Source: Larix kaempferi
Taxonomy: Eukaryota; Streptophyta; Pinopsida; Pinales; Pinaceae
Length of the DNA stretch: 64,000 nt
Assembly (NCBI GenBank): GCA_027924585.1
Contig: BSBM01000047.1
Coordinates: forward strand, 25,488,501 to 25,552,500
Direction of reading: 5' to 3'
A model generated the notes under the pieces. The model saw only the letters and a program-made list of their open reading frames with translations, did no database searches and was not told the DNA's origin. Both the position numbers and the translations under genes were made by a program. Below are positions 10,424 to 21,282 of this stretch, one piece after another (the stretch's first letter is position 1; every line of letters starts with the position of its first letter).

Positions 10424-11002
10424 TTGAATCCTCAGGGAGAATGAGATGCATGTGAATCTTATTTATATAAGTTTATGGTGTGATGTAAATTTTTGTATGA
10501 TGAGAGTCGGTTTTTAGGTTTTATAATTTTAGGTTATGTTCAATTTTAATTTTAATTTAGTTTTAGATTTTGAATAAATTAATCATGATGATTAAATTAA
10601 CAAATTAGGAAGTTAATTTATTTAGGTTTTTAATTTTAATGTTTATTTTAATATAATTGTTCATAAGTATCAATTTATATTACTTAATAATTATTAAGTT
10701 TTATTAATTACAAATTATTATATTATATATATATATTTTTAACAGAAATAGGGGATATATATATATAGTTGAAAAGGCTATGCACAACCATTCATTACAA
10801 AATTTGAGACTAGTTTTCTGCTTCGGGAAGAGGAAAAATGCAGAACTTGAAAATGTTTATGTCTTTGGAAGCTTTACATCTATGCTTCCTGTAGCTTCTT
10901 TTAATAGCATTGGGATAAACCCTTACAAACTGTTTTCATAGCAGCAGGCAAAAAAACATTCAGAAAGTATAATTCAAAGAGAACCTATTGAAAAGAGAGA
11001 AG

Positions 11003-11740
11003 TTATCCAAAGTTTTGTTGTTGAACCGAGGCAGCATCCACCATTTCCTGATTGATAGTAGGAGCATCCTGAACATGACTGTATTGTGATTTGCTTGTTA
11101 AAACATAAATTTCCTCCCTGATAAGGTCCACCTTACCCATTAATTCGATGAGATTTCGCTCAAAATCATCCATCCTGGAGTCCTGGCAAGAGAGCTGGGA
11201 GAGGATGTATTTATTTTCAACGGCCAATTCCTCATTCTGTCGAATACTGGTGCATATGGCTGAATATGTCCTGCACAGATACGTCTTAACCTCGATAGTG
11301 AGTTGGCTTAGAGTTGAAATGGCTTCTTTAACCCCGTCCATAGTGCAGACAAGTGAGGGATTTAGGGAATGTATGGTTGCACCAACGTCTGAGAGCATCC
11401 AAGGGTCGAGCTCAGGATCGAGAAAGGAGAGTCGGTCGAGCGCAAAGAAGAGAATGGGTGGAATGGGAGCACGGTTTATTATGAGAGATAAAGACCAAAG
11501 TAGGCAAGGAACATTAAATGTTGGTTCATGCGAACTGACAGACATAAACGGAGCCAAGTGAAGAGCCATGTGAAGAACACATGGGGGGTGGCGTGTCAGC
11601 CACGAAATTGCATGGGCAGGACCATTCCGCCTCCCACGATGGGGAACAAACCAAAAAAACCAAGGGTGATTTAACATTGGGAAAAAATTAGGGAATAAAA
11701 AGAAACCCACAAACGCCATTGTTGTGCTTGACTTGGCCAC
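11003..11740 (-). CDS. 245-residue ORF at the 3' end of the LINE, unknown function
   Basis: The frame overlaps the end of RNase H and is open for 245 codons. The first half is hydrophobic and proline-rich with no recognisable family (LNHPWFFWFVPHRGRRNGPA). The second half, from about residue 130, looks like a coiled coil: heptad-like Leu/Ile spacing through KEAISTLSQLTIEVKTYL, ENKYILSQLSCQDSRM and FERNLIELMGKVDLIREEIY. I do not recognise it. It could be a lineage-specific C-terminal extension or extra ORF of this LINE, or sequence picked up 3' of the element. The larger LINE at 40-50 kb ends soon after RNase H and lacks it. Confidence 0.35.
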   Translation of the reverse strand: MAKSSTTMAFVGFFLFPNFFPMLNHPWFFWFVPHRGRRNGPAHAISWLTRHPPCVLHMALHLAPFMSVSSHEPTFNVPCLLWSLSLIINRAPIPPILFFALDRLSFLDPELDPWMLSDVGATIHSLNPSLVCTMDGVKEAISTLSQLTIEVKTYLCRTYSAICTSIRQNEELAVENKYILSQLSCQDSRMDDFERNLIELMGKVDLIREEIYVLTSKSQYSHVQDAPTINQEMVDAASVQQQNFG

Positions 11741-12091
11741 TTTTCAAAGAGGCTCCTTTATTTGCCGAGGTATCTGCTAAGGAGTTATTCTCTCTCAAGA
11801 TATGAAAGTACTGAATGTCTTTGGGGAGAGAAAGATAGTTGATTCTGCTTCGAATTCTTTGACTCTTAGAGCCTATTGTTTTGGTTCCAAGCCTCATAGA
11901 TTGAATGACGTGCCTTGAATCTCCATAAACCTGTAGTTTTCCAATGTTGAGTGTGGAGGCGATTTCAAGGGAGTGTTACAGAGCCAGCCACTCGGCTTCA
12001 TTGTTTGTTCTAATGCCTAATCCCCAAGAGAAATCTGCAACTTTGTTTCCTCCGAGATTGAAAATGATCCCCCCCGCACCTGCCTGCCTAG
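11688..12091 (-). pseudogene. LINE RNase H domain, 5' truncated
   Basis: Plant LINEs of this group carry an RNase H after the RT. Minus-strand reading gives AGAGGIIFNLGGNKVADFSW, GLGIRTNNEAEWLAL, a stop where Cys or Arg is expected, then LQVYGDSRHVIQ and FHILRENNSLADTSANKGAS. The Glu of NNEAE, the Asp of YGDSR and the C-terminal Asp of LAD correspond to the catalytic set. One nonsense codon (near 11980) lies after EWLAL. The N-terminal strand with the first catalytic Asp is missing because the copy is truncated at 12091. Confidence 0.85.
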
Positions 12092-12110
12092 ACAAATTAT
12101 TATATTATAT

Positions 12111-12540
12111 TAATAATTTCTTAAGTATTTATTAATACTTACTGGTTTAAGAATACCTACTAATCATTATTAAGTATTCCTAATCTATTAATTTGTTAAG
12201 TAAATATATAATTATTCTTAACAATTATTAATAAATTAATAATTATTAATGTATTAATACTTACTAATTAAGAAAAATGTACTAATTTTTTATAGTAAGT
12301 ATTCTTAATTTATTAACTTTTTAAGTATTAATAAATTTATTAATAATTTTAAAGTTAATTAATATATTAAGTATTATGGATTTATTAATACTTACTAATT
12401 ATTAACTTTTATTATATAATTATTCTTTTTTTTCCTCGATATTATATAATTATTCTTAAGTAATAATACTTACTAATTTTTTTTTATTATATAATTATTC
12501 TTAAGTAATAATAATGATATTTCTGATTTTCAGGTAATGG
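12111..12540. repeat. Extreme AT-rich low-complexity tract
   Basis: Almost entirely A/T, built from shuffled TTAATA/AATTATT words such as 'attcttaagtaataat', which occurs twice near 12440-12510. No coding potential. Confidence 0.8.
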
Positions 12541-12621
12541 TGATTATTCCTTAGATGTTTTAAGTTTTAATTATCTTTAATTTGTTTAGTTGCTAATCCT
12601 TGAAATTTCTCTAGTTTACAG

Positions 12622-12693
12622 GGAATGAAGAAGTGGTTTCCAGGAACCGTTGATCTTAGCGCCATCGTCCCTATTAAGGCAGTTATGGTTAAG
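12622..12693 (+). other. Exon-like segment, family not recognised
   Basis: A 72-bp open segment follows a pyrimidine-rich stretch and an ACAG acceptor and reads GMKKWFPGTVDLSAIVPIKA then VMVK, ending before a possible weak GT donor. Composition changes from very AT-rich to balanced over exactly this stretch, as for an exon. I cannot name the family. Confidence 0.3.
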
Positions 12694-12762
12694 GTTGATC
12701 TCAATTTTCTCTCTTATTTTTCTTTTAATCAGGTTATCCTCTCTAGCTATGAATTTAGCATT

Positions 12763-13605
12763 TTATAAACAAATGTGGTGACTAGTTACGTGTGGGTGTT
12801 TGGCGAGGGATGACTTCTTGTGTCTGTCGTGTCTCAGGTCAACGCTATGTTCTTTAAATCTTGTTTCCATGGATCTCTCAGTTTCTCCTATGTATAACTT
12901 ACCACAAGAACAAGGGATTGCGTAGACACCTTTGTATGTTTTAGGTTCAATTGGATCTTTTAAGGAGTCAACCATATTTCTAATAGTGTTGGGAGGGGTG
13001 AAGAAGACTTGGATCTTGTGTCTTTTTAGGGTTTTATCCAACTTGTCACGGGTGCCTTTTATGTAAGGAAGGAATATTTTGTTGCTAATGGTGTTCTCTT
13101 CATTGTTTTTGGTCTTATTCTTTCTAGGTCTTTTGGAGGATGCCACTATCTTCCTGAATTGTTTACCAATGTATATGTTTTCCTCAAATACTTCTGCTAA
13201 ATGATCAATTTCCTCTTTGATGTGTTCTTTTTCTGAGATCCTAAGGGCCCTTGTTACCAAGATATTGATCACGCTGACTTTTTGAGGTGGGAAATGATGT
13301 GAGTTGCCATGTAGATACCTGTCGGTGTGGGTCTTTTTTCTAAACACCTGGTGTGAAATCGATCCATCTTCTTTTCTTGAGACTAGGACATCAAGAAAAG
13401 GTAGTCTTTTGTTTTCTTCGATCTCCATGGTGAACTTAATGTTATTGTTATGGTTATTAAGGTGTTCGAGAAATTGATTCAGGTTGTTTCTCCCCTGTGG
13501 CCACACCACATCTGTGTCATCAACGTAGTATTTCCATCTTTTAGGTTTGAGGGGGAATAGCTCTAGGACACGTCTCTCAAACATTTCCATGTAAATATTG
13601 GCCAC
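12763..13605 (-). pseudogene. Penelope-like RT C-terminal half plus GIY-YIG nuclease
   Basis: Same frame as the upstream half, separated only by the TGA at 13621. It begins at the RT palm (NIYMEMFERRVLEL), carries WKYYVDDTDVVW with the YVDD catalytic pair, and LPFLDVLVSRKEDGS of the palm/thumb. A Lys/Asn-rich linker follows, then the nuclease: YKGVYAIPCSCGKLYIGETE with the GVY...YIG signature, and the conserved Arg in METRFKEH, near 12800-12960. The nuclease C-terminal end is short. About 280 codons are open without lesion. The YVDD, YIG and Arg residues are all present, so this copy decayed little. Confidence 0.88.
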
Positions 13606-14315
13606 TATTGGAGAGAGGGGTCAACCCATTGCGACTCCTTCCACTTGTTCGGAGAATTCTTTTTGGAATGTAAAGAAAGTGGATTTTAAACATACTTCCA
13701 CGAGTTTGGAAATGTTTTCATTGGTCGGGTCTTTAATGGTCTCAATGGATTCATCGACTTGAATTTTTTTATATAGAGAGACTATGTCGAAACTCATTAG
13801 TGTTTCATTTACGTCCAATCTCTCATTGCAAATTTCTTGGACCCAACTTGTAGAATCTTTTACAAAGGAATTCGTTTTTCCAACTAAAGGCCTGAGCAGG
13901 TTAGCTAGGTATTTGGCTAGTTTGTGCGTGGGAGATCCAATTGTGTTTACGATCGGAAGAAGAGGGACCCCATTCTTGTGTAATTTAGGAAGCCCGTAGA
14001 TCCATGGAACGGTTCCTTCCTTGGGAAGTAATTTCTCCTTCCAATCTTCATCTAGGCTGGAGTTCAGAATTGCATTGGAGACTTTTTTCTGGATTGTCTT
14101 GCTTGGGTCCTTACTGAGTTTGTGATAGCTCCCACAGGTGAGGCGTTCTAACATTTTTATGTTATACTCATCAACATCCAACACAACCATTGCATTACCC
14201 GTGTCCGCCTTGATGATTTTAATTTCTTGGTTGTGTCTCAAGTTATGCAGTGTAGTCTTCTCAATTCTAGAGATGTTGGGTTTAGGAGGTCTCGCCTGCC
14301 TCCTAATCACTACGC
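13606..14315 (-). pseudogene. Penelope-like RT, N-terminal half
   Basis: Copies element RNA into DNA. Minus-strand landmarks: NQEIKIIKADTGNAMVVLD (the opening RT block), WIYGLPKLHKNGVPLLPIVN, then MSFDIVSLYKKIQVDE with the first catalytic Asp, and GVAMG just before the break. A TGA at 13621-13623 stands where related proteins have Ser in the G-x-P-LSP motif; downstream PLSPIVANIYME follows in the same frame. The open frame extends up to 14478, but the first 55 or so residues (Ser-rich) have no RT similarity and are antisense to LTR-element sequence, so that Met is not the true start. Confidence 0.88.
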
Positions 14316-14334
14316 ATGACACATCATATGAAGA

Positions 14335-14832
14335 GTCTATAGTGGAATCATAAGAGGATACTATAGAATCCCATGAACAAAATTCCCAGAAAGGGGATCT
14401 ACAAGAAGAAGAATCTAAGGAGCTACATGATTCTAAGGAATCAAATGTTATGAATTCAGAGAAAGAGGTACCCATCATTCAGGTCGTTGCATATCACCAC
14501 CCAAACCACTTTTAGAAGCAACAACCATCAAGGACAAGTTGGGAGCACCAACAAACCTACTATGGACCATGATGACACCACTAAAGAAAGCCATATGGAG
14601 ATGTGGGGAGGACTACAAGCAATACAGGGAGGTACCAAAGAAGTACAACCACATCATGCAACTATAGGAACCAAAATCAAGATCAAGGCAACATGGAAGC
14701 AACTAGACCATGTATTCACATTCGACTCGGATTGATGGATGCGTGTGCTGGTATCATTTGACTAAATTTCTTAATTGATCTTATTATATGTCTTCCTCTC
14801 ATGTTTTGAGGATGAAACATGTTTAAGGGGGA
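14335..14832 (+). pseudogene. 3' internal remnant of an LTR retrotransposon
   Basis: Plus-strand reading gives an acidic, Glu/Ser-rich tract (LQEEESKELHDSKESNVM and similar), then Gln/His-rich codons with several stops, ending at a purine tract TTAAGGGGGA just before an LTR start. There is no recognisable pol motif. The assignment rests on its position before the PPT and LTR. Confidence 0.4.
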
Positions 14833-15294
14833 TGTAATGATATATACCTAGGGGTGGATAATATGGGGTACCTAAGGAGGCATCCAAGGTGAATAAATGA
14901 TGTAATGGGTACCCAAATGGGAATAATATATGTAATGTGTACCCAATGGGAATAATTAATATAATGTGGCCATACATAAGGGAATATGGTCCACTAGGTG
15001 GTTGGGGTTAGTTAGAGAAAATAATATAATAATATGGCATAAGTCCCTAAGGAATACTCATGATAAAGTATATATACACATGAGTATCATTGTATTGGTC
15101 ACGTTGTTGATTATTATTCTACAAGCATGTCTTTTGGAGTGGTTCCTTCTTTAAGGAGTATTTGATGGTGTCACCCTACCTTATGGGTTTCTCGATATCT
15201 TGGTGTTATTCTTATGGTGGATGTATTTTGGTTATTTCTAAAATATAAGGTTTTTATATCTTTGTCGTGATTCAATATTTGCAATTAAGGATCA
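14833..15294 (+). repeat. LTR flanked by a PPT and a PBS
   Basis: Begins TGTAATGATATATACC after the purine tract AAGGGGGA (14825-14832) and ends ATCA at 15294, followed seven bases later by TGGCATCAGAGTC (15302-15314), which resembles a Met-tRNA-type primer site. The LTR has a TATATA stretch near 15069. The 3' boundary is approximate. Having internal sequence on both sides is unusual for a single insertion. Confidence 0.55.
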
Positions 15295-15314
15295 CTACGA
15301 GTGGCATCAGAGTC

Positions 15315-17850
15315 AAACTTTAAGTTAAGGATTTTGACTCAATATTTTAGAATTTTAAAATTTAACCAATTAAAAGATAAATAAATTATAAGTTTAAATA
15401 AACTCATAATAAATATACTTAGTATATTCATATATAATTGAAATTTAACCTTATTAAGAGTTTTATGTAATTGAAATTGATAAACTTTATAATAGATTAT
15501 TATTTTTATATTCATCCAACTTCTTTAGGATGAAAAGTTTAAAAAATAGTTGTACCTTAATTAGAAAGAGTAAAATGAATTTAAAAAAAAAAATGTCCCT
15601 CCTAATTTCTTAAAATTCTAAAAATTAACACATTACAAAGTAAATAAATTAACATTTCAAATAAACTAATAATGAATATAAATACTTTGTGTATTCACAC
15701 ATTGCTTTCTTACGGGTTTTATATCATTAAAATAGATCAATTTCATAACTATTGTTTTCTTTCTAAAAATTTCAAATTGTTAAATTCAAATTTAAAGCTT
15801 CATACATAATGAATCCAACATTTTTGTGATAAAAAAGTATTTGATTCATGCATCCATATAATGTTTGAGAAATATATTTTGAATTTGTATCCTGAGCATA
15901 TCACAATTATTTTAGTCACAATTTTCTTTAATCACAAGAGTCGATGTACCTTGAACTTCCAAGCACATTTGATATATCTATTGTAAAACTAATTAAAAAG
16001 GAAGAAATTGTAATAAATCTTAAGATCTTTGTTGATGGGTGATAATTATTTCAAAACACTATAAGAATCATCAAGTGAGTCTATTTGATTTATAGGCATG
16101 TAGAAAAACATGCAAATTTAGCATGATGCATCCATTGCTTATTATTTAAGCTATTTTTTTTATGATTTGGAATTTTCTAAGATCCATACAAGCACAAAGC
16201 TAATTGAAATTACTTATTAGGATATCAAGTATGTTATTTTGATGAAATTACTTATTAGGACCATTGGGTATGTTATTTTGAGAGAGGATATTGACTCTTC
16301 ACTTTATATCTCAAACCATGCAAAAAGACATATCATAGTGGATGTTAAGAGTATAATCCTTAATGCATATATATGATGATAACAACAATTGTGTTAAATT
16401 CTTCATAGGTTACTCAAGTATCCCAATGAAAGATAAAAATATGTTTCCACAAGCATTAATTCTGCAATTGATATGTTTTGAGATCTTGGGCTTGAGGCAC
16501 AAGGAAAGAAAGCTATGGGGGATTGCCAAAATATTTGATATGAATTTAGTATCGTCACACTAATATCAATGTTGCTAGAAACAACAAGAAGAACCTGAAA
16601 GAGTGTGAAATATTAATATTCCAATATCGAGAAAAGGGGAATGATCAATATGGAAAACAGAGAAGTTAGGATTTGATGTTGCAAAAATTTGAATAAATAG
16701 AATCGCAATTCTTATTGTTGTAATCCCAATGTTAGGCTTTGCAATGTTGAAAAGTTTCATTTTGATTAGGTTCATATCCAAACTTAAAGAAGATATGTAC
16801 GAGCTAGAAATTTCCATTGAGCTTAATAAAGGTTTTATCCCAAAAAAAATCATTAACATATTTTTGTGTCAAACAAAAAAAAAATTACATTATGATTACA
16901 ATAATCCCGACCAAACTATAAAGATTGGTGCATTGTAGACATATTTACATTCGAGCATTAATTATATTTTTGTTTCTGTTAAGTATCTATTGCAATAATG
17001 GGGATCTTCCATGAATTGATTCAAAGGCCAATGTCGAATGTCCTCAAAGAGTAATGAAATACTAGATACCAACACTATTACCACGTCATGATTAATAACA
17101 AATAGACACATAGCACTACCAATGCAACAAAATAACTATGAACCAACATGTTAGATGCCTTTATAGAGGTGGAATATTTGAACATGAAAAAGAGATGAAC
17201 TCATTTCCTTGGGTTCACTCGAGATGTTTATTTTTTTTGTTTTTCAAAACTATCATTGAACCCCATATTTTCATTTAATCTTACTAATAAATTTTCAATG
17301 CCATTACAATTTACACCCATAACCCATGACTAATTGTTGTGGTGTTGTGCTAAGACAAGAGTGGAGGCAAATACAACAAGTTGAATGGTATTACACTGAG
17401 GGTGGGATCCGAACACATTACGTATCGATTATGAATGCTATGTCAATTCTCCCGTCGACAAGGATTGGCAAAGCTCGTAACACATGGATTCAAGCGGGGA
17501 TTCAAAGACACAAATTTCCAAGATTCTCCAATAAGCTTTCATTAAGTAACATTTCAAATGGTGAATACACCATATGGTTGTAGGATTATGTGGACATGAA
17601 CTATGTAATATATTTGATGTTGTGTAAGGGTACACGATTAGATGACAACCAACAAAATTATAGATGAAATTAATTTTAAGATATCAAAGAAAAATAATGA
17701 ATAGTAAATGTTAATCATGAATCTTGATCAGGAGATCACCATTCACATCTATCTTAATCTAATATTGAAAATAAAATAATGATTAAGAATAAAAAAACTA
17801 ATAAATGATTGAAAATATAACTTTTTTTTTTAAATTTTTAAATCTTTCTT
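15315..17850. other. AT-rich DNA, no gene recognised
   Basis: Probably the degraded internal region of the LTR element starting at 15302, but no gag or pol motif could be read. Small open frames at 16363-16938 and 17326-17635 show no family signature. Confidence 0.5.
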
Positions 17851-17852
17851 AT

Positions 17853-17971
17853 CCTTAATATCTTAGAAGTGAACTGAATTTTTTTTCTTGAATTACACTT
17901 TTAAAACCAGTTTCCTTAATATCTTAGAAGTGAACTGAATTTTTTTCTTGAATTACACTTTTAAAACCGGT
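17853..17971 (+). repeat. 58-61 bp tandem duplication
   Basis: The unit starting 'ccttaatatcttagaagtg' occurs twice head to tail with small differences, followed by a T-run of more than 20 bases (17990-18011). Confidence 0.85.
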
Positions 17972-18164
17972 TTGAACCCCTTTGAAGGCTATTTTTTTTT
18001 TTTTTTTTTTCTCGTTGCTTACACTATTAAGATTAGTGTAAGATAAGAATGTCGCTCAAAATCTTCCTCCCTTTTAAAACAATAAAATTTTGACTTTGTT
18101 TTCCATCGACACTTATGGAGTAGGAATGAGGTATTGTCAAAATCACTAGACTCTCAAATGTTTT

Positions 18165-18241
18165 TTGACATATTATAATATTAAAGTGATTTAGAACGGT
18201 TCATGACATATTATAATATTAAAGTGATTTAGAACGGTTCA
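18165..18241 (+). repeat. Approx. 39-bp tandem duplication
   Basis: 'gacatattataatattaaag' plus 'tgatttagaacggttca' appears twice in a row without mismatch. Confidence 0.85.
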
Positions 18242-18292
18242 CATCCATGTTGGTCATTGAATCTACAGCAGAAACATAAACTCAGAAATAAA

Positions 18293-18437
18293 AAATATTG
18301 CATATGGAATTTATTTAACTCTCATGGTCTACTTTGTTGACATTTTTATGGGATTCTATATTTTTTCACTTTTTTAAAATGGAAACAATGGAATGGAGTG
18401 CCGGTAGTTGCACATGGAAAATTGGAAGTGCGGTCTT
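18293..18437 (+). repeat. Direct repeat, left copy (about 145 bp)
   Basis: From 'attgcatatggaatttattt' to 'gaagtgcggtctt'. It is repeated at 18933-19073 with roughly 90% identity. The pair flanks about 500 bp containing a minisatellite. The ends are not TG/CA. Confidence 0.8.
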
Positions 18438-18439
18438 TT

Positions 18440-18615
18440 CAAAATTTCGGTATTAAAATCTCGCAGCCCTAAAATCTTGGTTTTAAATTACCGCGACTCT
18501 AAAATTTTGGTCCTAAATTTTTGCCATCTTAAAATCTCAGTGCTACATTCTTGCGATTCCAAAATTTTGGCCCTAAATTCTCACAGTCCTAAAATTTCGG
18601 GCATGAAATCCTCAT
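18440..18615 (+). repeat. 36-bp minisatellite, about five units
   Basis: Units of 36 bp of the type 'ctaaaattttggtcctaaat'. In the + frame starting at 18408 each unit encodes a 12-residue repeat (SPKILVLNYR, DSKILVLNFC, DSKILALNSH). Units have diverged but length is kept. There is no sign this is a gene. Confidence 0.8.
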
Positions 18616-18932
18616 TTTTTAACCCTAAACAAACTTGCAAAACTGCCAAAACTACTATACAAGCACCATCCCAACTCTTTTTATTACTGTGTGTTTGATT
18701 CCATTAGAGGCATTGATCTATGTTTTAAGGTGTTTGAAAGGAATTTGGCATCTACTTAGCAGATACATTAAAAGGTTATCCTCTTGGGACAACATTGGAT
18801 TCCAAAAAAGTTAGGAAATTAGACAAAGGTGACAAGTGAACAACGGTAACAACATGACAAGTTTCTTATGTGATTGCCTTTCACTTGCAAGCCTAGCCTG
18901 CTAGTTTGAATAATAACACTAAGAAATTAAAA

Positions 18933-19073
18933 AAAAAATTGCATATATAATTTATTTAACTCTCATGTTCAACTTTGTTGACATTTCCATGGGATTCTAT
19001 ATTTCTTCACTTTTTTAAAATGGAAACAATGTAGTGCGGGTAGTTGCACATGGAAAAATGGAAGTGCGGTCTT
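18933..19073 (+). repeat. Direct repeat, right copy
   Basis: Second copy of the 18293-18437 repeat, same orientation, about 640 bp downstream. Confidence 0.8.
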
Positions 19074-19079
19074 CCCCTG

Positions 19080-21282
19080 AGATATATAAGGAGAAGTGAT
19101 CATGACATAAGCATAATGTACATTAAATAAACAAGAAGTTGGCCATTGTTTCTATCTGTCAATAATCAGACAAACAATGCCTCATTATGAGTTCAAACAC
19201 AAATGAATCTGTTAATGGGAAGTTATAATTTTCATTTATTTTAATTTTGATTCTGACTTGGGTAGACATGCTATCATAGGAAACCATATGCTAATTTTAT
19301 GGTGTTTAAAAATAAATGTGTGGAGATTTGCTGATTTATTTTTGGACGGAACATGAGAAAGTTGAACAACAAATATATTCACAAAACAATTAAAATTTAT
19401 TATGTTAATAAATTTTTTCTTATAAGTATAGGTGAATTCACATTATTGCTCGTTTCACTTTTTCACTTTATTTGTACGTAATATAACCTAACACTTATGT
19501 ACCAAAAATAAAAAGCAATTAAAAAATTATTTAGGCTCACAAAATAAAAAATGAAAATCAAATTAAAAATAATTAAAAAAATCCATATCCTCTAATAAAA
19601 TAAAAATTTAAAACCAAAAAATCATTAAAAAATTAGATCCACATTTTGGATGAATCTATACTGGTCTTATCCCAACAAAGTATGAACTAAGCATGTTGAA
19701 TCATAGAGTCCTATTTTGGTTAAAGCTTTTCATTAATCTATCCTTAGGAACTTCACTATTTTGAATGTTGATGTGATAAGAATGTATTTTAACACTATAT
19801 TGGCTAGCTTAGGGTGGTTTAGACAAAGGCATGTGTGGTGTGGTTAACACTAAATGGAAAACAACCCAAAAACGGCAAGGTGGAGAATTCAAGATCAGGT
19901 TTGCAAGTGTAGCTAGTTAGTTGTGATGAGTTGGATCCCTGCAAAAAAGCCACACTATGGTTGCAATCTATCCAAAACAAAACACTATCAACACTAGCAC
20001 TTTCTTCCCTCGAATCATGGTTTCGACAGCCATGGCCGCAGTCGAAAAGTCTCTAAATCCATCGGTGATTATCGACACTAGAAGGGTTGGCTAGGCATTG
20101 CAGAACACGGGAACTATGGGAACTAAGAAGGATATTAGTCTAGTTGCAATAAAATAAAAAACCCATCTACAATAAAATAAAAACCCTAAAACTTATAGTA
20201 AAAAGCAACTTATAGTGAAAACTCACTGTAAATACTTGTTACAAAATGAAAGACGAAAAAATTTCAGAAAATCTATCCACCTCCATCACATGCCAAAAAC
20301 AAAGAGAATAACACCCATAAGTATTATTCTAAATAATAAACATTAATAAATCATAAAATTATAAATATTTTACTTTATACAATGCATACAAAGATCTAGA
20401 AACATAACCTAACTAATGACAACAAAAGAGAATCTCAAGAAATTCCAACAAGCTTAGGATAATCAAGTGATAGCATAGGATAATCTCAATCAAATCCAAC
20501 AAGCTTCCCACTACTTTCATGTACTTTTTAAATCCTTCTCAGGCTTCTTCAAGTAACTGATTCTCAAAGGAAGTAGAGTTATTCTATCTCTAATATACAT
20601 TGGACGTGGTCAACTTGGATCATTCACAACCTACATTACATACAATTAATCAGTTCATTGACAATAGAGGTTATAGAGTAATTACAACAACAAAATACAG
20701 TTACAAAAACTGACAATTACTTTAACCAATATTACCATTAACAAACTTGAATATATTGTGCAATAAATAGACAACCTAAGAACCATGCAAAAATAACACA
20801 AAAGCAACACCTCTACAACATAAATATTTGTAAGACAAATGGAACTAATATTTATTCACATCTAGAGATGCATAGAATATAATCGAGGACCAACATTAAA
20901 TACATCATGAGTACCATTGCATACAGTTTTTCTCACAAGTGGAAAATACGACAACATAAAAAGGAACTATCATAACCTACATAATTTATAATTTGAAATA
21001 GCTCATACAACTTTTCACAAATCAAATGTTTTGATGAATAAACCATATTAGAAAATTTGGACATTTAGTGGGAATTTAAAATCATGAACAACAATAATAC
21101 TACACTGACAATATTAAGAGGTCACAAACACAATTTAATAAGTTAAGTATTTATAGAAAATACTTGTTAATCAACAACCATGTAAAAAATGGTACACATT
21201 CTAATATGTGGCCGTAAATGTCATAGAATTAGTATTTATTGAACGTTTATCACCAAAGAATGAACATAATCACAATTGAAAG
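19080..21282. other. AT-rich intergenic DNA
   Basis: No coding similarity, RNA gene or element end found on either strand. Confidence 0.5.

Larger units (their letters stand above)
10710..12110 (-). mobile_element. 5'-truncated LINE with 19-bp target duplication
   Basis: The insert 10729-12091 lies between two copies of a 19-bp sequence beginning ACAAATTATT (10710-10728 and 12092-12110). On the minus strand it starts inside the RNase H domain and runs to a 3' end of TA-rich character. Long variable duplications and 5' truncation are the signature of LINE target-primed reverse transcription. Because the duplicate is pure A/T plus one C, chance needs to be kept in mind, but both copies abut the element edges exactly. 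Confidence 0.8.
12763..14315 (-). mobile_element. Penelope-like retroelement with GIY-YIG endonuclease (Dryad-type)
   Basis: Coding core of a Penelope-like element on the minus strand: RT followed by a GIY-YIG nuclease, the arrangement that defines the endonuclease-bearing group. In plants these are known from conifers. The element is 5' truncated: recognisable RT begins at about 14315, and the residues further upstream in the same open frame come from another element read backwards. The 3' limit is not visible; I see no clear terminal repeat or target duplication. Confidence 0.85.

Noticed and set aside
14138-14353. Plus-strand frame over the Penelope RT
   Set aside because: Shadow of the minus-strand RT; no independent similarity.
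17326-17583. 85-codon frame containing GGIRTH, considered as an inverted tRNA
   Set aside because: No T-arm or acceptor pairing could be drawn.
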